Assembly (NCBI RefSeq): GCF_011064545.1
Contig: NZ_JAAMFG010000026.1
Coordinates: forward strand, 1-64,000
Source of the DNA: Wenzhouxiangella sp. XN24
GTDB taxonomy: Bacteria; Pseudomonadota; Gammaproteobacteria; Steroidobacterales; XN24
Length of the DNA stretch: 64,000 bases
Direction: 5' to 3'
The first letter of the stretch is position 1. Each line of letters begins with the position of its first letter. The notes below the pieces were generated by a model, which saw only the letters and a program-made list of their open reading frames with translations, was not told the origin of the DNA and made no database searches. Made by a program: the position numbers and the translations under genes. Below, piece after piece: positions 7,716-18,628 of the stretch.

Positions 7716-9938
7716 TCAACTTGCTCCCAGCACACGAAAAGTAATCCCCAGGCCGGCGTCGGAACTGCCGCCGATCCAGGCGTGAAACTCTCCGGGCTCC
7801 GTCGCGTATCGCAGCGACCGCCCGTAGAAGGCGAGCTGATCCGTATGCAGCTCGAAACTCAACCTGACCGCCTCGCCCGGCCCGACCCGGACGCGCCGGA
7901 ATTCCTTCAACTCCCGGACCGGACGGGTCACGCTGCCGACCAGGTCCCGGACGTAGAGTTGCACTACCTCCTCGGCGGCGACGGGCCCCCGGTTGCTCAA
8001 CTGGACACTGATTTCCAGGGTCTCGCCAAGCCGGATACGGTCCGCGCTGGCCCGAATTTCGGCGTAATGGAACTCGCCGTAGGACAGGCCGAAGCCGAAG
8101 GGAAAAAGCGGCAGGTACCCGGCATCCAGGTGGAATGCGGTCATGCCCAACGAGGTCTGGGGCGCGTGCGGGTCGATCGCATCGATATGCACCACCTGGT
8201 CCGGCGTCGGCGGCTTGCCGGTGTTTTTCTGGCTGTAATAGATGGGCACCTGGCCGACCATGCGCGGAAACGTGACGGGCAGCTTGCCGGACGGCGACTC
8301 GCGCCCGAACAGCAGGTCCGCGATCGCGGGACCGCCCATCGTGCCCGGATGCCAGGCAAACAACAGGGCGTCGACCTGATCCACGATGTCCGCCAGGGTG
8401 AGCGGCCGGCCCGCCATGATCACCGCCACAAGCGGCTTGCCCGTACTCCGCAGACGCCGCACGAGTTCAGCCTGGTCGCCCGGCAGGCCGATCTCGGCCC
8501 GGGAATGCGCTTCGCCCGAGAGGATCGCCTCCTCGCCGAGGAACACAATAGTCGCGTCCGTTTCACTTGCAGCGGCGACGGCATGCTCGAATTCCGGGCC
8601 GGCCCTGCTGCGCGAATGGGCCATGGCGGGCACGTGACGCAACTCGACTCCGGCGCCAAGCAGCGTCCGGAGCGCCTGCAGGGGCGTAATGGCGTCGGCC
8701 GCATGACCGTCGAAGGTCCAGGTGCCGATCTGCTCGTGCGCCGCATCGGCCAGCGGGCCGATCACGGCGATCGAACTCAGGCTGTGTGCGGACAACGGCA
8801 ACAGGCCGTCGCGGTTGACCAGCATGACAACGCTCTGCAAGGCAGCGCGCCGCGCCGTCTCCAATGCCGGCCGGTCGAGAAGCGGCGGCAACGCGGCGGG
8901 GTCCGTGTAAGGGGCGTCGAACAGGCCGAGCCGGAGCTTCAGGCGCAGGATCCGGGCGACCGCGTCATCGATGAGATCGATACCAACGTGTCCACGCTCG
9001 ACCAGGTCGGCCAGGTGCTTGCGGTAGGCATCCCCCTCCATCTCCATGTCCACGCCCGCCAGCGCCGCGGCCAGCGCGGATCCGGCATCGTCCTCGGTCA
9101 AGCCGTGGATGCTCAGTTGGCGCACCGAGTCCCAGTCGCTCACGACGACACCCCCGAAATCCCACTCGTCGCGCAGCACCTGGCGCAACAGGAACTCGTT
9201 TCCCGTGGCCGGCACGCCGTTGAGATCACTGAAGGACGGCATGAAGGTGGCCACGCCCGCGTCCACGGCGGCCTTGAAAGGCGGGAAATAGACGTTGCGC
9301 AGTTCGATCTCCGGGATGCTCGTGGTGGCGTAGTCGCGCCCGCTCTCGACCGCGCCATAGCCGGCAAAATGCTTGGCGCACGCCGCGATCGCGCCGGGAG
9401 CCGCGAGGTCGACATCCTGGAAGCCATGCACCATGGCTGCCGCGAGTCGACTGGTAAGCAATACGTCCTCGCCGAAGCTCTCGGCGATGCGTCCCCAGCG
9501 CGGATCACGCGCGATATCGATCATCGGCGCAAACGTCCAGTTGATCCCGGCGGTGGCCGCCTCGCGGGCCGACACCCGCGCGCACTCCCCGACCAGCGCG
9601 GGATCCCAGGTCGCGGCCAGTCCCAGCGGCAGGGGCATGATGGTACGGAAGCCATGAATCACGTCGCGTCCGACCAGCAGCGGAATCCCCAGGCGACTTT
9701 CCTCGACAGCGATGCGCTGCAGTTCGTTGACCGTGTTGACGTCGACCACGTTGATCACGGCGCCCACCCGCCCGGCGCGCAGGTCTTCCGCCAGGTACTC
9801 CGGGGGATGACCTTCACTCGCATTGCGCTGCCACATCTGGCCGATCTTTTCGGCCAGGGTCATCTGTTGCAGCAACGACTCGACTTGGTCCTCGATCGGC
9901 ACGGCCTCACTCGCAGGCTTTGGGCGGGTAGACTTCAT
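7716..9938 (-). CDS. GH3 beta-glucosidase (cytoplasmic)
   Basis: 740 residues from ATG 9938; a TTG twelve codons further upstream (9974) abuts the operator and is less likely. There is no signal peptide. The GH3 N-domain has the substrate-binding K189-H190-F and the nucleophile D268 in V-V-S-D-W-D; a (alpha/beta)6 sandwich (~380-600) and a C-terminal fibronectin-like domain (~640-735) complete the usual beta-glucosidase form. It should split imported beta-linked gluco-oligosaccharides to glucose. First gene of the GH3-GH17-LysR operon; its promoter (TACAAG at 9965-9970, TTGACA in the operator at 9988-9993) predicts a ~20-base leader. Confidence 0.93.
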   Translation of the reverse strand: MKSTRPKPASEAVPIEDQVESLLQQMTLAEKIGQMWQRNASEGHPPEYLAEDLRAGRVGAVINVVDVNTVNELQRIAVEESRLGIPLLVGRDVIHGFRTIMPLPLGLAATWDPALVGECARVSAREAATAGINWTFAPMIDIARDPRWGRIAESFGEDVLLTSRLAAAMVHGFQDVDLAAPGAIAACAKHFAGYGAVESGRDYATTSIPEIELRNVYFPPFKAAVDAGVATFMPSFSDLNGVPATGNEFLLRQVLRDEWDFGGVVVSDWDSVRQLSIHGLTEDDAGSALAAALAGVDMEMEGDAYRKHLADLVERGHVGIDLIDDAVARILRLKLRLGLFDAPYTDPAALPPLLDRPALETARRAALQSVVMLVNRDGLLPLSAHSLSSIAVIGPLADAAHEQIGTWTFDGHAADAITPLQALRTLLGAGVELRHVPAMAHSRSRAGPEFEHAVAAASETDATIVFLGEEAILSGEAHSRAEIGLPGDQAELVRRLRSTGKPLVAVIMAGRPLTLADIVDQVDALLFAWHPGTMGGPAIADLLFGRESPSGKLPVTFPRMVGQVPIYYSQKNTGKPPTPDQVVHIDAIDPHAPQTSLGMTAFHLDAGYLPLFPFGFGLSYGEFHYAEIRASADRIRLGETLEISVQLSNRGPVAAEEVVQLYVRDLVGSVTRPVRELKEFRRVRVGPGEAVRLSFELHTDQLAFYGRSLRYATEPGEFHAWIGGSSDAGLGITFRVLGAS

Positions 9939-9964
9939 TCGATGCTGCAGTTCGGGAGTAGGGA

Positions 9965-10006
9965 CTTGTAGCAACGTTTGACAGCGCTGTCAATTTGGCA
10001 GAGTAT
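9965..10006. promoter_or_regulatory. Divergent promoters sharing one perfect palindromic operator
   Basis: TTGACAGCGCTGTCAA at 9978-9993 is a perfect 16-base palindrome. Each arm is a consensus -35. Leftward, TTGACA (9988-9993) is followed after 17 bases by TACAAG (9965-9970) for the GH3 operon. Rightward, TTGACA (9978-9983) is followed after 17 bases by GAGTAT (10001-10006) for the GPH symporter. One bound repressor dimer would shut both. The palindrome matches that of the GH16 promoter. Confidence 0.8.
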
Positions 10007-10057
10007 CCGGCAGGAGTCCGGCTGCCACTTGGGGATCGCAGCCAGGGGATAAAAAAA

Positions 10058-11530
10058 ATGACGCACTACCAGACTGCTCCCGAAGACCGGATCCCGTTCG
10101 TTCAAAAAACGATCTACGGTCTCGGGGCCTTCGTCAACAACCTCCTCGCGGCCGCCATCGGCGGCATGGTCATCGTGCTGAACCTCGGGCTCGGCATGAA
10201 CCCGGCCCTGGTCGGACTGGTTGCCGCCCTGCCCCGGCTCACCGACGCCTTCACCGACCCGCTGATGGGCTACATCTCGGACAACACGCGCTCGCGCTGG
10301 GGCCGGCGTCGCCCCTACATCTTTTGCGGCGCCATCCTTGCCGGCCTGTTCTTTGCGCTTTTGTGGCAGCTGCCGGCCGGCAAGAGCGAGGTATTCTATT
10401 TCTGGTATTTCCTCGCCGGCTCCATTCTTTTCTACCTCGCATACACCATGTTTGCGACGCCCTGGGTGGCGCTCGGCTACGAGCTGACCCCCGACTACCA
10501 CGAGCGGACCCGCCTGATGGGCACGCAGAACTTCATCGCCCAGCTGGCCTACGTCATTGCTCCCTGGTTCCTGCTGATCATGCAGAGCGAGCGATGGTTC
10601 GACAACATGGTCGACGGTGCCGCGGGTCTCGCCATCGTGATCGGCGTGTTCGCCGCCGTTGTGGGGATCCTGCCTGCAGTCTTTCTGCGCGAACGGTTCG
10701 CGGCCGATATCGCCAACAGCTGCGGGGACGTGGAACCGCCGAAGGAGACGCTCGCCGTCGCCTTGATGCGCAACCTGAAGTGTTTCCTCAAGGGTTTCGC
10801 GACCTCGCTCAAGTTCAAGCCCTTCGTCAAGCTGTGCGTGGCCACGTTCCTGGTCTTCAATGGCTTCATGCTGATCGCGTCATTCCAGTTCTACGTCATC
10901 ATCTATTACGTCTTCAGCGGCGACACCGTCGCAGGCGCCAAGTACGCCGGCCTCGCCGGTACTATCGGGGCCGTCTCGACTTTCATCGTCATCGTGCTGG
11001 TGACCTGGATCGGCACTCATCTCGGCAAGCGCAAGACGTTTTTCCTCGCCATCGGTATCTCGATGGTGGGCTATGCCCTGAAGTGGTTCTGTTACAACCC
11101 GGAGATACCATGGCTGGTGGTCGTGCCCGCACCACTGATGGCCTTCGGTCTCGGCGCACTGTTCACCCTTATGCCATCCATGATCGCGGACGTCGTCGAC
11201 GCCGACGAGCTGGAAACCTACGAGCGCCGGGAAGGCATGTACGGTTCGATCTTCTGGTGGATGGTAAAGCTGGGCATGGCCGCGGCCCTCGCCGGCGGCG
11301 GCTTCCTGCTGAATGCCACCGGGTTCGACGTCGAGCTGGGCGGCGCCCAGACCGAGCGCACGATCTACCTGATGCGCCTGTTCGATGCTTTCATTCCCTG
11401 TCTTACTTCCGGTATCGCGATCTGGGCGATCTACACGTTCTCGATCACGGAGGAGAAGGCCTACGAGGTGCGCGCGGCCCTGGAATCGCGGCGCGGCACG
11501 GCGGGCGATGCAGCTGCGCAACCGGCCTGA
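10058..11530 (+). CDS. GPH-family (MFS) glycoside:cation symporter
   Basis: 490 residues from ATG 10058, which has AGGGG about ten bases upstream; an in-frame TTG at 9995 would lie inside the promoter. About 12 membrane helices, with the glycoside-pentoside-hexuronide signature D-P-L-M-G-Y and R-W-G-R-R-R-P-Y after helix 2. It sits divergent from the GH3 beta-glucosidase under a shared operator, which makes it the likely inner-membrane importer of beta-1,3- or beta-1,6-linked gluco-oligosaccharides, driven by H+ or Na+. The sugar is inferred from context. The loop with several Glu/Asp residues near 395-410 is usual for the family. Confidence 0.9.
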   Translation: MTHYQTAPEDRIPFVQKTIYGLGAFVNNLLAAAIGGMVIVLNLGLGMNPALVGLVAALPRLTDAFTDPLMGYISDNTRSRWGRRRPYIFCGAILAGLFFALLWQLPAGKSEVFYFWYFLAGSILFYLAYTMFATPWVALGYELTPDYHERTRLMGTQNFIAQLAYVIAPWFLLIMQSERWFDNMVDGAAGLAIVIGVFAAVVGILPAVFLRERFAADIANSCGDVEPPKETLAVALMRNLKCFLKGFATSLKFKPFVKLCVATFLVFNGFMLIASFQFYVIIYYVFSGDTVAGAKYAGLAGTIGAVSTFIVIVLVTWIGTHLGKRKTFFLAIGISMVGYALKWFCYNPEIPWLVVVPAPLMAFGLGALFTLMPSMIADVVDADELETYERREGMYGSIFWWMVKLGMAAALAGGGFLLNATGFDVELGGAQTERTIYLMRLFDAFIPCLTSGIAIWAIYTFSITEEKAYEVRAALESRRGTAGDAAAQPA

Positions 11531-11559
11531 GGCAGCTATCGCGCGCGGGGGAAAGAAGG

Positions 11560-12291
11560 TCAGTCTTGCAGGATCCCGCTCGCCTCGCGGCGTTGCCATG
11601 CCTTTTTTTGCGCCCAACTGAACAGCGGGCCGAACAACGCGAGGCCGCAATATAGCCAGACCGACAATTGCACCCATGCGGTAGGCAGCACCCAGGCCAG
11701 GATGACGGACAGCGCGGCCACCAGTGCGACGATCAACCATGCGAGGCTCTCAGCCCGGGTATCGAACAATTCCCGCGCCGCCATCCCCAGTCTTTCCTTC
11801 TGGCTCGCGGCGTATAGATACAACGCACTGACAAGCATTGACATCAGCCCGAAGCCGGTGCTGTAGATGGTCACCACAACACGGAACTCGAACGCGTTTT
11901 CCAGGCGGAATCCGGACGGCAGCCAGCCGCCGGAAACCACGTAGAACGCTGCTCCGAACATGATCTTGAGCGGATAGACGTAGATCATGAGGACGATGAT
12001 CAGGCCTCCCGTGAGCAGCACGGAAGGCATGTCTTCGAGTCCGTAGCGGTCGCTCCAGGACTGGTGCGCCCGCCAGAACAGCAGCAGGACCGCAAAGCTC
12101 GCCACGAACGCCGGCGCGCCCTTGATGGCGTCGATGAGTTCCGGGTAGTTCTGCGGCACCGTGTCGATGGAGATGGCCAGCATCGCAGCGGCAAATGCGA
12201 ACGCCGCATCGGTAAAGGTTTCGAGACGCGTCATGTGCCGCCCGCGTCGCGGATGGCCATCCTTTCCCACCTCGAATACTTCACTGCTCAT
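11560..12291 (-). CDS. TMEM175 / DUF1211-type membrane protein (putative K+ channel)
   Basis: 243 residues; ATG 12291 has AAGGAG nine bases upstream. The first helix (starting near residue 20) carries the bacterial TMEM175-like signature R-x-E-x-F-T-D-A-A-F-A-F-A with following A-I-S-I-D. About six helices in total, with a basic C-terminus. Bacterial TMEM175 proteins are tetrameric potassium channels with one six-helix unit per chain. Its stop faces the end of the symporter gene 29 bases away; it follows the SLC13 permease gene on the same strand. Nothing here indicates its physiological role. Confidence 0.7.
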   Translation of the reverse strand: MSSEVFEVGKDGHPRRGRHMTRLETFTDAAFAFAAAMLAISIDTVPQNYPELIDAIKGAPAFVASFAVLLLFWRAHQSWSDRYGLEDMPSVLLTGGLIIVLMIYVYPLKIMFGAAFYVVSGGWLPSGFRLENAFEFRVVVTIYSTGFGLMSMLVSALYLYAASQKERLGMAARELFDTRAESLAWLIVALVAALSVILAWVLPTAWVQLSVWLYCGLALFGPLFSWAQKKAWQRREASGILQD

Positions 12292-12332
12292 CTGGTGATC
12301 TCCTTACCCGATCTCGGCATGGCCGGCGCGCC

Positions 12333-14153
12333 TCAGGTCAGCCACAACCACCAGACGCTGATGCTCGTCACGACCATCAACAACAGGTTGAGCGGCGCCC
12401 CGACCTTGGCAAAATCGGTGAACTTGTAGAGCCCGGTGCCGAAAATCATGGTGTTCGTCTGGTAACCGATGGGCGAGAGAAAGCTGGTGGACGCGGCGAA
12501 CATCACGATCAGCGTGAGCCCGAAGATATCGATGCCGAGGATCTGGCCGAGCGAAATCGCCACCGGCACGAGGATGACCACCGAGGCGTTGTTGCTCACC
12601 AGTTCGGTCAATACGGTCGTCACCGCGTAGAGCGCCATCAGCAGCAGGATCGGGTGCCAGCCCCCGGCCTGGGAGGCCAGCAAACCGCCGAGCAGGTCGG
12701 CGGCGCCCGACTTGGTCATGGCAATGCCCAGCGGGATGATCCCTGCGAGCAGGAAAATCACGTCCCATGACACGCTGGTGTACATCTCGTCCTTCTTCAC
12801 GCAGCCGGTCGCCACCATCGCCACCACGCCGAGCAGCGCCGTGACGACGATGGGCAATGGCGTGAGTACCGCTCCTGTCACGACCGCGGTGATGATCCCG
12901 CCGGCGAGCCACATCTGTTTCCGGTCGAACTCGTCGTGGCTTTCCTCGATCACGACGACGTCCGTCAGTCGCCGGAGCCGTTCCAGCGCGGTACGGGAGA
13001 TCTGCAGCAGGGCGATCTCACCGACATACAGCGGTTCGTCGGCCATCCTGTGACCCTTGATCTTCTCCGTCTCCAGGCCGATCAGCCGCGCCTGGTAACG
13101 TTCCCAGAAATTCACGGTGCGTGCGCTGCGGCCCTTGAAGATCTGCCGGTTGCGCAACAATACCCGCACCAGCTGGCCGTCGCTGCGGGCCGGCCGGGTC
13201 TCGTCCCACTCGGACAGCACCTCGACTTCCCCGGCCTTGATCAGGTCCATCACCTGGCGCAGGTTGGCCCGCACCTGGATCACGTCCTGCGCGCGGATCT
13301 TGATCTCGCTGGCGCGTTTCAGGTGAATCGTGTCGCCGCGTATGAGCTTCAGGACCTCGACCCCGGACTTGACGATGAATTCGGTGTCGTCCAGCGGCTC
13401 GTCGATGAGCGGGCTGTCCGCCGGGACCCCGAGGTCGATGATGAACGGCTCGTCCTCCTCGCTGCTCAGGCGCACGCGGTCTTTTTTTGGCAGCAGCCAG
13501 CGCCCGATGGTGACGAAATACAAAAGCCCCACGCCGAACACGATCAGGCCCAGGTGCGTGAACTCGAACATCCCGATCTGCCGGTTGAAGTTCGGGTCCT
13601 CGGCCAGGATTGCTGACGCGAGAATATTGGTCGAGGTGCCGATCAATGTCAGCGTCCCGCCGAGCATGCCGAAGAAACTGACGGGAATCAGCATCCTCGA
13701 GGCCTGCATCTTGAGCCGCCTGGCCATGTCCACCACGAGCGGGATAGCGACCGCCACCGCGGCGGTGTTGTTGATGAACCCGGAAACCCCGCCGACCAGC
13801 GCCGCGATGATCAGCATCATGCGGAGCTCGGAATTTCCCACCAGCGGGAACAGCTGCTTGCCCAGGACGTGAACCAGGCCGGAACGCTGGATGCCCGCGG
13901 AAAGAATGAACATGGCAAGCACGGTGACGGTCGCCGTGCTGGACAGTCCGGAAAGTCCCTCGCCGACGCTCGGAAACGCCGACTCCAGGTCGACGCCGCG
14001 CTCCAGCAGCCACTCCGAATGGAAAATCTTCGGGATCGCGATCAGGATGATCATGATCAGCAGCGCGGTGACATCGAGCGGCAGCTTTTCGCTGGCGAAA
14101 AGGTACAGGGCTGCCGCGATAATGACGAAGACCAGTGCGATTTCGACGGTCAA
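12333..14153 (-). CDS. SLC13-family (DASS) anion permease with internal TrkA-C domains
   Basis: 606 residues starting at a TTG (14153) preceded by GGGAGGGGAGGG; the ATG upstream is out of frame. Helices at both ends (~1-195 and ~410-606) contain the repeated ion-transporter motifs typical of the family, with N-N-T-A-A-V-A-x-x-I in the first half and S-N-N-A-S-V-V-I-L-V-P in the second. Between them (~215-390) lie two TrkA-C/RCK-C regulatory domains. Proteins of this build are annotated as sulfate or dicarboxylate/Na+ symporters; the anion cannot be assigned. Inner-membrane location. The following TMEM175 gene starts 41 bases downstream, so the two may be co-transcribed. Confidence 0.85.
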   Translation of the reverse strand: MTVEIALVFVIIAAALYLFASEKLPLDVTALLIMIILIAIPKIFHSEWLLERGVDLESAFPSVGEGLSGLSSTATVTVLAMFILSAGIQRSGLVHVLGKQLFPLVGNSELRMMLIIAALVGGVSGFINNTAAVAVAIPLVVDMARRLKMQASRMLIPVSFFGMLGGTLTLIGTSTNILASAILAEDPNFNRQIGMFEFTHLGLIVFGVGLLYFVTIGRWLLPKKDRVRLSSEEDEPFIIDLGVPADSPLIDEPLDDTEFIVKSGVEVLKLIRGDTIHLKRASEIKIRAQDVIQVRANLRQVMDLIKAGEVEVLSEWDETRPARSDGQLVRVLLRNRQIFKGRSARTVNFWERYQARLIGLETEKIKGHRMADEPLYVGEIALLQISRTALERLRRLTDVVVIEESHDEFDRKQMWLAGGIITAVVTGAVLTPLPIVVTALLGVVAMVATGCVKKDEMYTSVSWDVIFLLAGIIPLGIAMTKSGAADLLGGLLASQAGGWHPILLLMALYAVTTVLTELVSNNASVVILVPVAISLGQILGIDIFGLTLIVMFAASTSFLSPIGYQTNTMIFGTGLYKFTDFAKVGAPLNLLLMVVTSISVWWLWLT

Positions 14154-14211
14154 GAGCCCTCCCCTCCCGGTGCGTCGGTCATTCTACTGCCTGGTCTCGA
14201 AGCGCATCGAA

Positions 14212-15588
14212 TCAAGACCCCAGCGAGCGCATACGGACTTTCCGGCCCTTGATCTTGCCATGCTGCATTCTTTGCAGGGATCGATCACGCCACTCCCTGT
14301 CGATCGCGACGTAACTGCGACTGGGAAATACATCGATCTTGCCGACCGCGGAAGCAGGCACACCGGCGTCACCGGTGAGCGCCCCCAGGATATCGCCGGG
14401 CCGCAACTTGTCCTGCTTTCCCGCATCGAGCATGAGGGTCACGAAACGCGCCGGCGACGGTGCCTCCTCCCCCCGAGAGACAGGCGGTACGGACCATTGC
14501 AGCGCCGAGCCACAGCGATCTTCAAGCGCATTGGCGCGACTCACCTCCCAAGGCGCGCACAAGGTCAGGGCGACCCCTCGCCGACCCGCGCGCCCCGTGC
14601 GACCGATCCGGTGCAGATGCGTGTCCGCGTCATTCGCGATATCGAAATTGATGACCATGGCGAGCCCGGCGATATCGAGGCCGCGAGCCGCCACGTCCGA
14701 GGCCACGAGGATATTGGCGCTGTGATTCGCAAAACGCAGCAAAGTCTCTTCGCGCGCGCGTTGATCCATTTCGCCGTGCAGAGCGAGCACCGAGAACCCT
14801 CCTGCCGAAAGCGACGCGGCCACGGCGCGCACGGCCTCGCGGGTGTTACAGAACACCACGGCGGATTCCGGGCGGTACATCTGCAGCAACGCTGCCAGGG
14901 CAACCGGCTTGGCAACCGGATCGACCTCGAAGAAACGCTGCTCGATGAGGACTTCGTCTGCTTCGTCCACGATGGTCACCGCCACCGGATCACGCTGCAG
15001 CTTGCGGCTGATATCCCTGACTCCGTCGGGAATCGTCGCGGAGAACAACAGGGTTTGTCGTGCGGAGGGCAAGTGGCCCATGACCTGGCGCAGAGCGTCC
15101 GCGAAACCCATGTCGAGCATCCGATCCGCCTCATCCAGGACGAGCGTCTTGATAGTGGCCGGCCGCAGCGCCCCGCGCTGCATCAAGTCGAGAAGACGTC
15201 CCGGCGTGCCCACGGCAATATGCGGCTCGTGCGCCAGCGAAGCCAGGTGGGCGCGCAACGGAACGCCGCCGCACAAGGTCAGGACTTTCACATTGGGCAG
15301 GGCGTGCGCCAGGCGCCGGACCTCCCGGCTGACCTGGTCCGCCAGCTCGCGGGTCGGACACAGCACCAGTCCCTGCATTCGGGCGACGCCGACATCGAGC
15401 ACGCTCAAGAGCCCGAGAGCAAAAGCCGCCGTCTTGCCGCTGCCCGTTCGCGCCTGCACGATCGTGTCCCGACCGGCCAGGATCGGGGGCAGCGCCGCGG
15501 CCTGCACCGGCGTCATGGTTTCGTAGCCGATCCCGGCCAGCGCCTGCGCCAGGGGAGCGGAAAGCCCCAGTTCAGCAAATGCTTTCAT
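14212..15588 (-). CDS. dbpA: ATP-dependent RNA helicase DbpA
   Basis: 458 residues from ATG 15588 (a GTG eight codons upstream is an alternative). DEAD-box motifs are complete: Q motif (M-T-P-V-Q), A-R-T-G-S-G-K-T, P-T-R-E-L, D-E-A-D, S-A-T, A-R-G-L-D and H-R-I-G-R-T-G-R. The C-terminal RRM-like DbpA domain (~385-458; R-F-V-T-L-M-L-D-A-G, K-I-K-G-R-K-V-R) is the part that binds hairpin 92 of 23S rRNA. It acts in the cytoplasm in 50S subunit assembly. No functional link to neighbours is visible. Confidence 0.95.
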   Translation of the reverse strand: MKAFAELGLSAPLAQALAGIGYETMTPVQAAALPPILAGRDTIVQARTGSGKTAAFALGLLSVLDVGVARMQGLVLCPTRELADQVSREVRRLAHALPNVKVLTLCGGVPLRAHLASLAHEPHIAVGTPGRLLDLMQRGALRPATIKTLVLDEADRMLDMGFADALRQVMGHLPSARQTLLFSATIPDGVRDISRKLQRDPVAVTIVDEADEVLIEQRFFEVDPVAKPVALAALLQMYRPESAVVFCNTREAVRAVAASLSAGGFSVLALHGEMDQRAREETLLRFANHSANILVASDVAARGLDIAGLAMVINFDIANDADTHLHRIGRTGRAGRRGVALTLCAPWEVSRANALEDRCGSALQWSVPPVSRGEEAPSPARFVTLMLDAGKQDKLRPGDILGALTGDAGVPASAVGKIDVFPSRSYVAIDREWRDRSLQRMQHGKIKGRKVRMRSLGS

Positions 15589-15667
15589 CGACGCATGATC
15601 GCACAGCGCCACCGCTTCACCTCGACCGGGATCTCGACCCGGCCGTGCGAATCGAGAACCGAACCCA

Positions 15668-17368
<1,701 letters not shown>

Positions 17369-17401
17369 GATCAACCTCGAAACAAGAAACTCGGATCGGC
17401 C

Positions 17402-17860
17402 TCAACGCCGGCCCTGGTGACCCACGTCGGTGTGGCAATGCACGCACCATTGCATTTCCCCACCCCGCTGGGCCGGCAACATCCAGTGAACCAGGTCGCT
17501 GTGGCAATGAAGGCATGCTCTTTGCGTGACACGCCGGTTCCGTGCCTTGATCTGTATGGGTTCATGGAAATTGCCGGTGGTAAACGCCAGCGCATGAAAG
17601 AAACCGTTGTCGGCTTTGGTGAACCACTTGCCGACGAAATCGTGCGGCAGATGGCAGTCGTTGCAGCCTGCGACGTCGCGATGGCTCGATTTCACCCAGG
17701 AGTCGAAATGGTCCTGCATGATGTGGCAGTTGGCGCAGGCGGTCGGATCTTCCGTCAGGTAAGCCAGGCCGTCGCCATAGCCCAGCGTGAACACGCCAAG
17801 TCCGCCCAGGACGCCGAGCGCGATCGCCACGGCCATGGCGAAAAGATTCCGGCCCCGCAT
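17402..17860 (-). CDS. nrfH: Tetraheme quinol dehydrogenase NrfH
   Basis: 152 residues from ATG 17860; in-frame GTG (17899) and TTG (17878) starts are possible, the last with GGGAGA upstream. One membrane anchor (~7-28) is followed by the NapC/NirT-type domain with CANCHIM (42-48), CNDCHLP (66-72), CLHCH (116-120) and CVHCH (139-143). The Met after the first heme and the D-x-W-V-K-S-S-H segment are NrfH hallmarks. It oxidises menaquinol at the inner membrane and passes electrons to NrfA. It lies between a response-regulator gene and nrfA, all on one strand. Confidence 0.95.
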   Translation of the reverse strand: MRGRNLFAMAVAIALGVLGGLGVFTLGYGDGLAYLTEDPTACANCHIMQDHFDSWVKSSHRDVAGCNDCHLPHDFVGKWFTKADNGFFHALAFTTGNFHEPIQIKARNRRVTQRACLHCHSDLVHWMLPAQRGGEMQWCVHCHTDVGHQGRR

Positions 17861-17962
17861 GGCGGTCGAAGACCTCAATGTGCTGTCTCCCAAGAGCACG
17901 AACGCATATTCAAAACGTAGCAGAGCAGCCTTGAACTGCCAGCGCGCCGGGGCGCGTCCCGC

Positions 17963-18628
17963 TTATCGATCAAGGGTCGTCAGCCCTTCGCGGATCGCAT
18001 AGCGCGTGAGTTCGACGACGTTGTGCAGGTCGAGCTTGCGCATGATGTTCCTGCGATGGGTCTCGACGGTCGTCGGCGCAATATGCAGGGTCGTTGCAAT
18101 CTGCGGCGCGCTGAGCCCTTCCGCGAGCAGCCTCAGGACTTCCCGCTCGCGGGCGCCGAGATGGCGGGCGGCCGGCGCCCGGCCGTCCGTCGATTCGCGA
18201 ATCGCCCGGGCCGCCTCAGCGGCCGCCCTGGGGCACAGGTAAGTGCCCCCGCGGCACACGGCATCCACCGCACGGCGCAGTTCCGTATAAGCGCTTTCCT
18301 TGAGAAGGTAGGCAACCGCGCCGGCGCGCAGCATGGCCGCGACCAGGCGAGTGTCCACCGACAGGGCAATGATGCGCGTCTCCCGGTGCCGGGCGTGGAT
18401 CTGACGGACGATCTCCCCGCCGCCGAGATCTTTCATGTCCACGTCCATGATCACGACCTCCGGCGCCTGCTCCGATGCCATCCGCACGGTGTCGAGCCCG
18501 CTGGCCGCCTCCCCCACCACATCGATACGGCCGTCGCGTGCCAGGATTGCGCGCAATCCCTCGCGCACCAGGCCATGGCGGTCCGCGAGCAGGACCTTCG
18601 CGCCGGCCAGGGATGGTCTATTCTTCAT
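17963..18628 (-). CDS. NarL/FixJ-type two-component response regulator
   Basis: 221 residues. The receiver domain (~9-125) has phospho-acceptor D62 (V-I-M-D-V-D) and the conserved Lys in Y-L-L-K-E-S, but the usual acidic pair near the N-terminus is D16-R17 rather than D-D/D-E. The LuxR-type helix-turn-helix (~155-215) carries L-G-A-R-E-R-E-V-L-R-L-L and T-V-E-T-H-R-R-N-I. It lies upstream of nrfH and nrfA in the same direction (about 100 bases to nrfH), so it may control them in response to nitrate or nitrite like NarL. No partner kinase is adjacent. Target and signal are inferred from position only. Confidence 0.88.
   Translation of the reverse strand: MKNRPSLAGAKVLLADRHGLVREGLRAILARDGRIDVVGEAASGLDTVRMASEQAPEVVIMDVDMKDLGGGEIVRQIHARHRETRIIALSVDTRLVAAMLRAGAVAYLLKESAYTELRRAVDAVCRGGTYLCPRAAAEAARAIRESTDGRAPAARHLGAREREVLRLLAEGLSAPQIATTLHIAPTTVETHRRNIMRKLDLHNVVELTRYAIREGLTTLDR

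Noticed and set aside
6492-9971. A 1159-codon plus-strand frame opposite the GH17 and GH3 genes
   Set aside because: It is antisense to clear glycosidase genes and reads as Arg/His/Gly-rich low-complexity protein, a high-GC shadow.
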